This document shows, piece after piece, positions 14,221 to 28,734 of a stretch of DNA of 64,000 nucleotides. The DNA comes from Phycomyces blakesleeanus NRRL 1555(-) (lineage: Eukaryota > Mucoromycota > Mucoromycetes > Mucorales > Phycomycetaceae), in NCBI RefSeq assembly GCF_001638985.1, contig NW_017265144.1, positions 1,302,001 through 1,366,000 on the forward strand, in the 5' to 3' direction. The notes below the pieces were generated by a model, which did not search any database, had not been told where the DNA came from, and saw only the letters and a program-made list of their open reading frames with translations. Within the stretch, counting starts at the first letter, position 1; each line of letters starts with the position of its first letter. Made by a program: the position numbers and the translations under genes.

Positions 14221-17200
14221 CTAAATACGGGTAGCAAGAATTTCGTTCTTTTGATCCACCATATCGGCTGTGTTCATTTCCTTGAATTGGTCTGACACGC
14301 GTACTGTAGTATCCTCGAACACTTTCTCACTACGATCCAGCAGCATCTCCAGGTCTTTATCCGAGATTACTTTGTCCCCCTGGGACACAATCTGAACCTG
14401 TTCACCATCTTGAGATTCCAGAATCTCGGCTAACTCACGAACCGTATTGGCTTGATCCTTCTTGCTTAATGGGAGTCCGGTTACTGGTGACTTGAATTTG
14501 CCTAATATAAATTAAATAGTTAGTTTATTTGATCTATTGTTTTGTAAGATATAATAATACACTTACTCTTATGGATAACTAACTTTTCGAGACGTCGCTT
14601 GGCAGTTGCTTTCTCCAACATCTTGCCCTCAACAGTGTTGCCAGTAACAAAGCGGTAGATCAGTACTGGTTTTGTTTGACCGATACGATGAACTCTGTCT
14701 TGTGCCTGAAGATCCATTTGAGGATTCTATAACATATATAGTGTGTGTTATTAGTAACTAAGTTCCCCAAATATTACGATTCTTATATATGCAAATATAA
14801 TTAGTATTATTACCCAATCACTGTCGAAAATTACAACAGTATCTGCTGCAGTAAGATTGATACCCAAACCACCTGCACGTGTGGAGAGTAAGAACAACTT
14901 GACGTTACTCTCAGGATCGTTAAAAGTCTCGATTTGCTTTCTTCGGGACTCCTGAGAAACACTGCCGTCCAATCTACAGACAGGCCAGTTTTTGAGGCCT
15001 GTAGACCAATCTTCAAGAATATCCAACATCTTGGTCATTTGGGAGAACACAAGAACCTTGTGGCCGCGCTCAAACAGAGCTGTCAAAAGTCGATCAAGCA
15101 AAAGCACTTTTCCGGATTGGGCAGCCAATTCGTTATTCAGTACATATGTGTTGGTCTTGGGATCGATGGGCCAATCGAATAAGAATGGATGGTTGCACAC
15201 CTTACGAAGTTGCATCACCAAGTTCTGGAGGTGCATTCCGTTCACTTGCTTTGTAGCCACCGCCATCTCGTGTTTCTTTCCGGCCTCTAGGATAGATTCA
15301 CTGGTGATACTTTCCGGATCAGCTTTCTCTAATGCCTTGCTTTGCTGGGCAAAGAAATCCCGGTCAGACTGTTCTTTGTAGCTGGTTGTTTTTGAGCCTC
15401 TATCAGACTGACGCTTAGATCTTTGGGTTTCTTCCTCAGACTTCTCCTCAGTCAATTCTTTAGGATTGGGTTCATCATTAGTGTTGGTCTTTCGCTTGAT
15501 AAGATAATCGCGAAGATCTCGTTTGAGAATTGCATCATAAAGGTCCTTTTGTGGTTGGGTTAATGGGGCGTATAGGAGATACTCCTTCTTCTTTGGCAAA
15601 GAACGCTCAACTAAATTCAAAAGGGTCAAATATTAAAATTACATCATTATTAATAAACTTGCCACAACCTACCATCAGTCTTGAGACGTCTGAGTAAGAA
15701 AGGTTTAAGGATAGTATGCAGACTTGTCACAATGTTATCCTCTTCTTCCTCTTTCATGATACGATCTTGACCACTCTTTTGGTTGATATCAGAAAAATCA
15801 AACCTAATCAAGGGTACACATATGCATCCATACATTAACTAATGCATGATGTAGATCAAATATACTTGACCACTTACCAGGATTGGAACATATCAAGATC
15901 GTCAAAGATATCAGGGAGCAGAAAATTTAACAAACTCCATAATTCAGCCAGGTTGTTTTGTAACGGTGTGCCAGTAAGCAACAGTCTATTGGCGCTGGAG
16001 TAGGTCTTGAGCTCCTTAATAAGTTTACAATTCAAATTCTTGATGCGATGTCCTTCGTCAACAACAATGTACTTCCAGTTGTAGCGTTGGAGATGTTTAC
16101 GATCATTCATAATAATTTCGTAGCTTGTAACAATAACAGGGAACTCGCGCAAAGTCTCCTTCTTCTTTTGCATCTTACGGTTAATCATATGTTGACGTTC
16201 TTCCTTGCTACCATGGTACAAAAGGACAGGGATTTCAGGAGTGAACCTACATATTCATAGTCATTGTTTGATTTAACTTTATGTAGCAAAACACCAATTC
16301 ATATGATTCTGTTTACCTCTTGAATTCGTTGACCCAATTAGCAAGAGTTGATAAAGGAGTGACAATCAGATAAGGGCCAGACACATTCATAGCTTTGAGA
16401 TGAGCAATAAAACTGATTGTTTGAAGAGTCTGTGTATACAAAGGTCAACGCTTCTTTTTCTTGGTTTTTACACTTGCTCTTAACCAGTTTTTATAATACC
16501 TTTCCTAGACCCATCTCATCGGCCAGAATACCGTTCAGACCATTTTCCCACAGACTAGTCAACCATTCCACACCTGCAAGTTGGTAATCACGCAATACAC
16601 CACCGGTCACAAGAGCTGGCTGTCTGGCAGAGATTGTTGGTTTGATTTGGCCACTTGGTACGGTTCCACGTCCACTATCTTCTTGAATTGCTTTACTGAC
16701 ATTATCATCCGTTTGCTTACGTCTTTTAACATCCTAAAAACACATATGCACACACGCACAATACCCTTTTTTTAATTAAACCAGCTACATACTGTAGTTT
16801 TTTTTTGATATTCTGTGTCATATTTAATATTCTCATTCTCACAACATACATCTTCATTGATATACTCTCCCAATTGGTAATCAGCCTCATCATTAATCTT
16901 TCGTTTACGCAGATTAATTGCAGAAGCTTTAGGTTTGGTTGCTTCCTTAATAGGTTTATCCTGAACACTTCCAGCCTTCTTAGCTTCATTAGCAGCATCA
17001 ATCTTAGCCGCTTTTTCACGTGCTTCTTCCTGTTGTTTTGCCATCTTGCGACCAAGAATAGTAGCATAGGCGCCAGATTTTTCCAGTAAGAAGTTCAAAC
17101 GCTTCATTCTTTGCTCTTTAATAGTCGTGTCAAACTGAACTTGAGCCTGTTTAAATTTATATATATATCCAAGTTATATAAATATGTATATATTTCAAGA

Positions 17201-17565
17201 TGTTTGAACAAATATTTTATATGTGCGTATGTGCCTGAGAAAGTATAATATACACGGCTTTTACTTACAGCTTCCTCAATACGTTGTTCTTCTTCCTTTA
17301 CAGTAACTTGCGACATTTCCTCTTCAACCTTGATCATTTCGTTGGTGATTTTCTCTTCGTCATCAATAATATCTATTTCCTGATCACTCATGACAGCAGG
17401 AGTTGTCTGAGAAGTCGATACCTGATAAACACGATAAGAAAAAAGAAAGAAAAAAGAAAACGATATGGACTTTATACTGTCTTAAATTCTTACAGGTGAG
17501 GCAGACGACACTGAATCAGATTCCACAGAGGAATTACGCTCAGTATCAACAGCAATAAGATTCAT
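14221..17565 (-). CDS. IRC5: SNF2-family chromatin remodeler, HELLS/Lsh/Irc5 (DDM1) type
   Basis: Ten exons, complement(join(14221..14501, 14567..14726, 14814..15610, 15673..15803, 15878..16246, 16317..16429, 16500..16733, 16793..17146, 17269..17421, 17494..17565)), give 887 residues with consistent phases. Order: acidic coiled N-terminus with the HELLS-type segment [17 protein letters not shown] (about 115); ATPase lobe 1 with [15 protein letters not shown], motif I DEMGLGKT (265-272), motif II DEGH (about 373), TGTPLQNN; lobe 2 with [29 protein letters not shown] and the arginine motif [13 protein letters not shown]. The tail [19 protein letters not shown] is typical of Lsh/Irc5 and argues against ISWI or CHD. 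ATP-dependent nucleosome remodeling in the nucleus is expected. In animals and plants this clade supports DNA methylation; in yeast Irc5 acts in recombination and cohesin loading. The start ATG is upstream of the GTATCG-starting exon 2. Confidence 0.94.
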
Positions 17566-17895
17566 GAGGTGTAAAGTCAAGTCAAGCGGAGAAGAAGAAA
17601 AAGAAAAAGAAAAAAGTATAAAGGTTTGGGTGGAGGGCCGTTTGACAGACTTGCCGCTTTAAGCCACCTAAACCACAAAAAAATAATCCTTGTGCAGACT
17701 GACTGACGAAACTGACAGTTAGACAGACACATTTAATGGAATGAGCATTTAAACAATTTTGGAAATCATTCTTCTTCAAAACTTGTAGTTTTATTTTTGT
17801 ATTGTGATTTAATAAAAAAAAAAGAGAAAATGCTTTTGATCTTTGTACAGATTATACACGCAAACACGTATAGTGTGTTCACAAAAAAAATTGAA
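17566..17895. other. Spacer between eIF1 and HELLS-like genes
   Basis: 330 bp holding the 5' region of the minus-strand HELLS-like gene and the 3' UTR of the eIF1 gene, which lies upstream in the same orientation. It has an (A/G)-rich run at 17590-17615 and a poly-A near 17815. No coding sequence was recognised. Confidence 0.6.
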
Positions 17896-18382
17896 TTAGA
17901 AACCGTGGACTTTGATATCTGCTTTTGCAGCAATGCCTTCTTGGATCAAGAATTCTGCCATCTTCAGACGTTGATCACCCTGCATCTGGATAATGTTTCC
18001 ATGCTCTTCGTCTTCTACAACAGTTCCATTACAGGCGAATGCTTTTTTGACAGCCTTGAGGAGTTTTTTGGTGTCGATCTCAGCAGGAAGACCTTGAAGT
18101 GTGGTAAGAGTCTTACGACCGTTACGTTGCTGAATTCGAAGATCTAGAAAAAGAAATATTAAGTATGACAGTCCAGCGTCTTGGGGTCGTGCACGGGATG
18201 ATCGTACGTACGGAGATAGTTGGTCTGCTTGACAGCGCCGGCCTGTTCTTCTTCAACTTCGGCAAAGGGATCTAATTGAAATGATCCTTTAGCGAACTGA
18301 TGTTGTATATGGAATGGATGGATGCTGCGACGGCAGAGATGTGTTTACCAAAGGGCTTATTGAGGTCTTCGAGATCTGCCAT
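17896..18382 (-). CDS. SUI1: Translation initiation factor eIF1 (SUI1)
   Basis: Three exons, complement(join(17896..18143, 18212..18271, 18349..18382)), give exactly 113 residues, the usual eIF1 length. The split gene is easy to miss because the first two exons are only 34 and 60 nt. Visible landmarks: short acidic N-terminus MADLEDLNKPFDPF, then the SUI1 domain with NYLHLRIQQRNGRKTLTTL (about 31-49), FACNGTVVEDEEHGNVIQMQGD and the C-terminal IKVHGF. eIF1 binds the 40S subunit near the P site and enforces stringent start-codon selection. All conserved blocks are present. No competing assignment. Confidence 0.96.
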
Positions 18383-18892
18383 ATCTTGTTGGTGTATGGA
18401 TGTGTATTTGAAAGGAAATGGTCTAAGGTAGTCTGTGAGCAAATGGAGACATAACGGTCACGGCATTTGAAATTGAATTCCGCGCTATTTGCATTGACAT
18501 TGCAAAGAAGTTGATTGACTTTATTTCTTATTTCTTATTTCTTTACAACCCTCCAAAGGTATATGGAGTGATGTACGACACAAGAGGATGGTTTTGACAT
18601 CCTGTCGTACCAGCTTAATTTTGCCAGGCCACAAAGAGTATTTCAAATTCAGTCAATATTTTTTTTTACTTGGAGGCAGCAAGCTGGAACCTCGAACAAG
18701 GAGGTTAGGGTTTAATGAGACTACAAACGCTTGAGGTCAAGTCGCTTAAAGAAAAAGAAGTAGTTTGGCTACGGGATGCAGAAAATAATGAATAGAGAGG
18801 GAGAAAGGGAGATTGAGAGAGCGAAATAGAGAGATATAAAATGCATGGATATCTAGAAGAGAGGAAATAATAGTGAACTTGAGTAATTGAAG
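18383..18892. other. Intergenic spacer
   Basis: 510 bp between the eIF1 start and the 3' end of the next minus-strand gene. It includes the eIF1 promoter and a purine-rich (GA)n stretch near 18795-18835. No gene was recognised. Confidence 0.6.
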
Positions 18893-20669
18893 CTAGGCAA
18901 TTGAAGTTAGGCAGGATTGTCGAGAGCTAAAAGACGCCCTCTGGTTCTCGAACTGAGGTTTTGCCTTGTAGATTGTATCCAGTAGTAAAGCTAGTTCATC
19001 TCTTGTGTCTTCCTGAATGTCTTTTGGGACCTTACGGAAGATATTGTCTGTATTCATCATGTCGCGTTCTTTCATAGCTGGCAGGCTGTACCGTTGTTTT
19101 GTGAGTTGTGGGCGGTGGAGAGACTTGGCCAGCAAGTCAGTCATGGTAGTCATCTCCTGCAATAATATCTCTTCGGGTGAACACCAGTCCTAGAAACACA
19201 AATGTGAATATGTTGTTATCTTAAGTGGTACAAACCCACTGCTTACCTGATTAGTGAGGCGGCCACGGTCCATGCGATTTAGGACACCTGTCACCTTTGC
19301 TACTTCTATCCTTTTCTGGAGAGCGTCTCCCATGTGAACTCGTTGATTATCCAAAGTTCGGGCGGCAGACTTATTGATTTGGTGAATAAGATTCTTGAGA
19401 AGATCATGCCTCTGGGGTAAATGGGCTCGTTGATCGTCCAGACGTCCGCGGGAAAGGCGCTCGACTGCCTTGCTAACAGTGGCCATGGCTAATTCATTTG
19501 CTTGTCTTTCTGTCAAGGTCACTCGTTGGTTATTTAGTCTCGGTGCTACACTGGAAAGGCGATCGATAGCTTCTAGTAGATTATCTAATTCGCGCTGTGT
19601 CTTTTCACCCAATGGCGAGCTTTTGTTCTTTTCCCTGGGGGTATTACGCATTTCTCCAGAAGGATAGCTCGGAGGCTCTTCTGTAGGAGGTAAATCGTTG
19701 TATGCGGGAGGTGGGTTAGAACGAATGGATTTTGTAATGCGGTCTACAGCGTGCATGAGACGCTCGATTTCGCTCCAAAGGACTGTCATTTCTTTTGAAT
19801 CTTCGTACTCTAGTGCGACCAGGCATGATGCGTGATTCTTTTGGAACTCGGACACCTCTTCCTGTAGTTGTAAGTAGACATTGTCGCTGCTGTGATTCAA
19901 TGGGATATTGGTCTGTGTATCCACGTGGCCGAGCTCCAGCATCCGATAGATATCGTTGAGTAAAGCAGCAAGAGCACAGCAAAGATTATAATCCGTGCTA
20001 ACGTCAACAAGCAATACTTGATGAGAGTCGAGTTGTCGTTTGATGTTGATCATGGTTGTCTGTGTTGATTCTGGCTCTGCATGTGTAATTCGTGTTGTGT
20101 AGCGTGCAATCGAGCCCAGCAAATCCCCAGCGCCGTCCACTGACCGGCGCTCCTGCAACGACGAGTCCGACAAACGACGCATCTCCCGGCCCACGCGCAT
20201 TCCGCCCGACCCTTCCAATACGATCTTCCTTAATAACGAATCAAGTGCAACCAAGCACACTTGCTTCACAGATCCCAAAGACTGTACTACCTAGATAAGT
20301 CAAAAAGTCAGCTACGTGTGTATAGTACTCAAATAATAAAGTCTTTACCTCGGGCGAGAGGTGAGAAGTTTGGTCAACAGCGAGGAATTCATAGTCTATT
20401 GGTTCACACATTAATGCCTCCAGTAAAGAAGCTGATTCGCAGGAGGCATGGTTTGAAATAGTCGCTGTTGTAGCTGCTACTTGTGGTGGTGGTATTATTG
20501 TTTTTGTTGTTGTTGCTGATGCTGGTGTTGGAATTGTGATTTGCAATGGGTGCTGTATCTAAATTGAATACAATTGCATTGTGAGCATGCAATTGTAAAG
20601 TAATATATAAAATAAGCTTACAGGTTCACTGCGTTGCTTTTTTGACGGTTGTCGTTGAAGGGAGGCCAT
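18893..20669 (-). CDS. Unrecognised protein with repeated L-x-x-Q-R helical motif
   Basis: Four exons, complement(join(18893..19189, 19247..20290, 20349..20558, 20622..20669)), give 532 residues with consistent phases. I do not recognise the family. The N-terminal ~85 residues are basic and then Thr/Pro/Ala-rich low complexity. A predicted mostly helical region follows (about 85-250), then a proline-rich linker (PPPAYNDLPPTEEPPSYP, about 265-282). The C-terminal half contains a recurring unit of variable spacing (about 30-50 residues) with the core L-x-x-Q-R-x-x-(L/M/F): RLNNQRVTL, RLDDQRAHL, TLDNQRVHM, RLTNQ, QLTKQRYSL and QFENQRASF. The PPPAY and PPSYP sequences resemble PY motifs bound by WW domains, so a scaffold or adaptor role is conceivable but only inferred. 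The gene is transcribed divergently from the KAR5-like gene. The coding nature is strongly supported by open frames across four exons. Confidence 0.82.
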
Positions 20670-21310
20670 TTAAGTAGAGCGGAAGAAAGAAAGGGAGGAC
20701 GAAGAAATGAGGTTTGTTTTATATACAACAAGCGTTGTGGCTCTATTTCAAAAATAGGAAGAACAAAAAAAAAAGAACAAAATGTGCCTAGGAAAATCTC
20801 CTGTTTCTCCCTTTGGGCATGTCTCCTGCGTACTCCTTATGGTCAGCCTCTGTATTCCCGTTTTACACACACACAAACATAATAGTTGTTACTCTTACAG
20901 AATATGCATCTTTTTACTTTTATTTTAACTTTTTTTTTAAGAAAATTGTACAAACGTTTATTATTTGTAATCTAAAAGGCAATAGATATGGTTTTCATAA
21001 AAGGCCCTTTTGGTTAATGTATTTACACATTACACACGCACACACGATTATTACATAAAAATGAAAAGAATTATAAAAGTATAGAAGGGGACCAAGTACA
21101 CAGGGGTACCACGAGCCTGTCATTGACGACGGCAGTTGTCTTGAACTCCCACATCTCAATTCCCTTCTTTGCCACCTTCGTCATCATTTATCCTTGTAGT
21201 GACGGTCCATAATAATAGTAATAATAAATAGTAACAGAAGATAAGAAAAAAAATCTGTTTACTATCAATTGACTCAACTTGTTGTCTATAGTCTCAGATC
21301 TGGAACACCA
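20670..21310. other. Divergent promoter region, possible small ORF
   Basis: Lies between two divergently transcribed genes. A minus-strand frame at 21071-21187 could encode 38 residues (MMTKVAKKGIEMWEFKTTAV...), in locally GC-richer sequence. I cannot connect it to any family or to a convincing upstream exon, so it is recorded only as a possibility. The remainder is AT-rich without features. Confidence 0.3.
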
Positions 21311-22908
21311 ATGCACATCCTGTTGATATCAGTCCTAGCTTATGTGCAGATATGTACCGTAGCCACTGCTTGGAAACACCCTTTTCTTTTTCAACCCAAG
21401 GGCTTTATCTCAGGCACACAGGCCACTTCACAAGGTTAATTATCTTAAAAGAAAAGGGAAATCGGCATCTGACTGATTCAGAACAATATATTGTACAGAA
21501 CATCTCCGGTCCGTTCTTGTCTCGCCGTCTGAAGAAAAGAGGGCAATGGACCATGGGATTCGTAAGAACCGTATTTCTTGTGCTCTTCCTATGATAACGA
21601 AGTCTGTAACCAATTTTATTTAATAATTAAGAAATTCTTTTGGCTCTAAAGGCAAAGGAGCCAAATTGCTTCAAAAGAGCTGTTTTAACACTAAAAGATG
21701 GCTGTGAATCACTTTCAGTTTCAGAAAATGGCAAGATAAAATGTAATTTGCTAGTATAATACACCAAGACAAACATGATACTCTGTACTCATTGTTTATG
21801 TTAATATAGATGCCTTGATGCTCACAATATGCGAACTTTCTACAGCAAATGTTCCTATACCTCCCGAATGTAATTCTATTGACGATGGTACAGACGCCCG
21901 TGCACATCAATGTGTCATGTAATAAAATCTCTAGAGTACAAGACGCGCAAATATAATTAATTAGTATCCCTTTATTTTATTGTAAAACATCAATAGGAAA
22001 TTAGCTAGCACCCCACAGACCTGGACATCCTACAGTGGTATGTAAGAAGCCTAGATTACTAGAATGTTGTCTAATGTATGTTTGGTCCACTCCTACAAGG
22101 ATATTTTCGTGATGTTGGTAAGCTGAAAGACACAGTAATCTTGATTCTATGGCTATTAAGACCTAGTAGTCTCCATGTGTTTTGCCATTCGCTATCCTAT
22201 CGAAAGAGGTACGTTTTATATCTTGGTATAGCTTAGATCAATACTATTGACTTGCATGCAGATATATTGGAAAAACTACGAAAGGAAATTGCTGACAATC
22301 AGCTCCAAAACTACGATTTATTACGAGACCAGAGAGCACAACTGGTCAACTGGCGTCAAGAAGAAATGGAAAACTTTGGAATTATACGCAAATCCCAACA
22401 ATATTTACGAGAACAGCTGGAACAAATAGAAGTAAGTAAGAGCTTTTCTTTGTATCTTTTTTTTATTGTGCTGACAACCTTTGGCGCTTAGGGTGTTCGG
22501 CAAAGAGCATCTAAAGGTGTCCAGAATCTTTCCGATTCAATTGTACTTCTCCAACATGACGCTGAATATGCATTGAGGACCCAAGAAGAGTTGGTTAATG
22601 TGTTTGCAAACACAAGCCAGAGACGACTAGAGAAAATTATATTTGGCATGGGAACTATGCTTGAATCGGTAAACATTTTACGAAAAACTATTATTTTTAG
22701 ACTTTGCCTATTAAGAGAGTAAGTTCTCCGTAATAGGCTTTTTTTCAAGTGGAAGCACGTCTGGGTCAATTGAATACAAGCCTCAGTCATTCTCTCCTGA
22801 TGCAAAATAAGTCTCATGAGGCATGGCATCAAATGCAGGTCGGTTTAGCGGAGAACAGGAAATAAAAAAAATCTGCCATATACTTGCCCTTATGGTTCGA
22901 ACTTTTTC

Positions 22909-22942
<34 letters not shown>

Positions 22943-23742
22943 CTAGGTGATCCAATGGGAGATATCGCATGACTGGCATAATTCTGTATCCCACATAAAC
23001 AACAGTCTCTTACAGATGCTAAATGATACTGGAACGCAGGTACATTCTTTGCAGCAAGATATAGGAACCGTACACAGTAAAATTCTGGTGATTATTGAGC
23101 CAATGCGTCAATTAGCCCAATTCATGGCAGAGTGGGCAGGTATACTACATAAGTAAAGTTGATAAAGGATTAAGACTCATGTTTTATCTGTTGATTTTAC
23201 CCTAATAACATAGCTCATAAAAGTACTGTAATGGAATTGCTTTCAATTGTGTGGATAATTGTGGGCTACTTCATGTCTTGCTCTAAATGGAGATTATTGG
23301 AATACTTCTTGATAACTCTGATAGGTACATAGTCCAGCATTTTGTGTTTGTTGCTCATAAACTATGGGTCACTAGGATCTTTACTAAAACACCAGCTGGA
23401 TACCTTGAGCGTGAGACATTCACTTATGTTTTTTATTTTGGTAACATGAGATAAAGCCTGTTGTTGATTCACCAATTAATTCCTCGTGGTTTTCCCTTTC
23501 TATCCTTTCTTCACACCAGCCACTTATGCGACACATTATTCGCTGGAAAAGGTATAAGGGCTGGCTTTACTACCCCACACAAGCAACAAGCTACCGAGAA
23601 CATTCACGGTAAGGCATACTTAGAATGACATTATTCCCATAGAATAACTCGTTGACTTTTATAAACTAGAGAACGTCCTGCCGAAGTCTCAGAAAATCTA
23701 GATAGACTTAACTTGTATTATGAGCTTATAAATTATGACTAG
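21311..23742 (+). CDS. KAR5: KAR5/Tht1/Brambleberry-family nuclear fusion (karyogamy) protein
   Basis: Fifteen small exons, join(21311..21434, 21499..21561, 21632..21742, 21810..21918, 21997..22037, 22100..22117, 22170..22208, 22262..22431, 22492..22668, 22737..22838, 22947..23139, 23214..23324, 23376..23410, 23520..23608, 23670..23742), give 484 residues; yeast Kar5 is 504. All phases fit. A signal peptide (LLISVLAYVQICTVATA) is followed by the cysteine-containing domain typical of Kar5/Tht1/GEX1: EPNCFKRAVLTLKDGCESL, YALMLTICELS, CVMKLASTPQTWTSYSGYFRDV and MCFAIRYPIERDILEKL. A long helical coiled region follows (about 170-390), then hydrophobic helices near 390-430 (ELLSIVWIIVGYFMSC, LEYFLITLIG) and a short basic tail. 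The family sits at the nuclear envelope/ER and fuses nuclei in mating or zygote formation. Exon 6 is only 18 nt, and intron 1 starts GTTAAT. Those boundaries are the least certain. Confidence 0.86.
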
Positions 23743-26739
23743 CATTTATTATCTGTATTAGCTATCCAACAATATCTCGGGATCTGTTTCAATATCATAG
23801 CTTCAGTAATTTATATATATATATATACATTGGTAAATGAGGGAGAGCTTGACTCTTGGTTTGCATAAGATGCATGGACCATTAGAAGATGTATGGTGTA
23901 GGTTGGTTATTTTCTTTTGTCTTACCTCTGATTCTTACACAAACTCTTCGTGCCATTTATATCTGTATATTCATATGGTGCTTACAAGATTTAACAAAAT
24001 GCGTGAGATTTATTCACAGGCTATTAAGGGTGCATAAGATTAGGTCCAATCTACAAATCAAACATTTATTTTAAGAAAACCTAAATTTATAGTAAACTGA
24101 GATATACCTGAAAAGTAATATGCTAACTATAACAGCTATAAGTTTAACTATCGATATTATATTCATTTCCTATCGTTGCAGGCAACCATGTTTATTTCTT
24201 GCGTAGGATCTTACATTCAGTATTTCGGTTTTTTCTTATATTCAATAGTATTAGGTGCAAATGGTGCTTTTTTTTTTAAAAAAAAAAAGAAAAATAAATA
24301 AATAATTAAAGTATTTATTTCTGTGATTTGATGATTGTGTTTGTGTATTCAAGGACGATTCAAATCTATCATATAGGCCCGGTCACTGTGTACCGTTGCT
24401 CTTTTAATTATGGTCCGAGCCACTTTTTGACTTGACTGGTTTTCTAAACCTTTAAAAATCTCGGAATAATCTTCCTCAATAAGTAACACATCACATTAAT
24501 TGGGTGAATATGGTTGACTAAAAAGTCAAAAGAGTCTATATTGTACCATCATTTATTAGTCTTGAGTAACGAATAAAAAGAAGTGTGTTCCAGATATTTC
24601 TGTGTTAAAGGGAACTTGGAATAACTACAAGATATCTTATGTGAATCAAGGACACACGGTACTCGTGTAAGCGGACACGAAAAACATCAACGTTCTGATC
24701 AGTTGAACCCAAAAAGTACTGAAAGAAAGAGGAATTGAAGAGGTACTTTATAAAAAATTGAGCTTTAAGTCAGGTTCCTGTGGAGTAGGCTATAATATAA
24801 TCTGATTCTGCTATGCTATGCTACAGTAATTCTGACCTGAAGAAGTTTATTCAATAAGATTATCCTCTACTATACAGTTATCGTCATCAACAGGAACAAG
24901 AAACACTTTTTCTTATTTTAAAATGCCATATATTACAGTACTGTTAAAAATTGTCAACAAATCCTTTTATTGGGGGGGGGGGGGAAGTAGTGGTGCACAA
25001 CAAAATAGAGTGTAAAAATTCAAGGTAAAAACCAGACTGAATATTTGTGTTCAAGAATAAGAAGAACGATCCTCACATAATTATGTTGATATTGAAGGCT
25101 CAAAGTGAATAATGAGAGGGGCGAGATTGCACTCGGGCAACAACGGCCGAACGAAGACAAATTAAGCCATCGAGAAATTAATTTCTCAAAGAAAAAAGAA
25201 AGAAAAAAGAATACCAAAATGTCCCAGATTGTCAGATTAGAATTTAGTTCAAAAATTTTCCCAAGCATTTATAACAAAACTTTTTGTGTAAAATAAAGGT
25301 TCGTACCATGTAGAGATGAACTGTCTCTTATTTAGCAACAGAAGGTTTTTTGAGAGTATTTCAAAATCTTTATTCTCTTTCTATATCTTTTTTGGTTGTT
25401 TGGTTGTTTTTTGTTTGTTTGATAATCTTGAGGGATATGTTGCCATTGGTTCTGAGAGTCGCTGACGCCACTCTACATTAAAGATCCTTTGATTTTTGTG
25501 TGAATACTTGGATCAAAATCTAGAGTTTGGATTCCATCAATATGTTATACTGCAGGCAGAATTTATATAGGGACCATAATATTGTCAAATACATATTGGT
25601 GACTATAAATTGCTTATTTATTTAGTATGTGCTTTATTTGTGCAGTATATCATTCGATCCTCGCAGGTTTGCGATGATCAAATATAGTTCTCGATTCTAT
25701 TGAAACCTGTACCTGAAAATAAAGTAGGCATATGCCGTATACAAAGTATAAAAAAGAAACAAAGGGGTTATAATTTGATTTACTGTAGCGTGGCAAAAAT
25801 AAATTACAAATCTACCTAGGCATTTCTCTAGAAACCAAGTCTTTCTGCACAAATTTCTTCGTCAAACAGGCAGGAGAAAATTTAGTATAGTTATATTAGC
25901 ATGAAATATCAATTAGTCGTAGAATTCAAACGAACAAAAAAGTATGTTCTAAAGAACATCAACTGGTATATACCTTTAACAGAAGTATTCACAAGTCAAT
26001 TTGCGTAATTTGTTTGTTTAATTTACCAACTCTTGGAAATTCAAATAAGATTTATGCGATCTAATGAGCATAATACTAAAAGAAAAAACCAAATCCAATA
26101 ATGAATGGCCTGAAACTTTATTTTATAATTTATTGGGAACACTTCTTGTGAAAATCATGTATAGAAGAACCTTGATATAATCTAGTCACTTTCTCACCTC
26201 CCAAGTAAAAATAAAATAAAAAGGAGTAGTCATTCTGTCAAAGGGCAGTGAGGGGAAACTTTTTGTCGCTCGTAGAAGCTATCTATGTTGGTCAACTACT
26301 CTCCCCTTACATTAAAAATTAATTTGACAGAATATTTGGCACAGAATAAACCCCCAATTCAACTTGAACGCTATTGAATTCTAATATTTAAACATTTAAT
26401 AAACTATTTCAAAGACATTTACGAAAATAAAATAAAGATAAGTGATACTAATTGCCGTACAAGAAGTCCTCTCAAAAAAAATTATTGCAATATCAATCAA
26501 AGTCTATCAAGAGACTGAAAGTATGATTTACTCATTCAACCCTTAATTATGTACAGTTTGGCATGTACATATAATCAAAAATTGATCAAGTTAGAAGCAC
26601 AGGTTTTGAAAATGCATCACCAGAACCGAACAATAGGATTGTTGTGACAGTCTTTCCGAGTAAGCAGTCCCATTGTTCTGCATTTTTGCAGACAAAAAAA
26701 GAGCAACAGCAAGTCAGCCAACTTTAATCAGTTTATACA
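23743..26739. other. Long intergenic region, no supported gene
   Basis: About 3 kb of AT-rich sequence. I found no coding exon longer than chance and no tRNA-like B box. It holds a (TA)n near 23811-23826, a G10-12 run near 24974 and a poly-T/poly-A block near 24270-24290. Short frames at 25020-25296 on both strands overlap each other and have no motif. The last few hundred bases should hold the RIO2 promoter. Confidence 0.55.
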
Positions 26740-28698
<1,959 letters not shown>

Positions 28699-28734
28699 AC
28701 CTTTTGGTCAAACCCATTACAGCTGACATAAAAT

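Noticed and set aside
20092..20298. 68-codon plus-strand ORF
   Set aside because: It is antisense to the long exon of the unrecognised repeat protein, with no independent support.
22488..22832. 114-codon minus-strand ORF in the KAR5 locus
   Set aside because: It spans exons and an intron of the plus-strand gene, which has conserved family motifs. It is a shadow.
25600..25700. Possible tRNA-like sequence (TTCGATCCTC)
   Set aside because: The B-box match is imperfect and no cloverleaf or A box could be placed around it.
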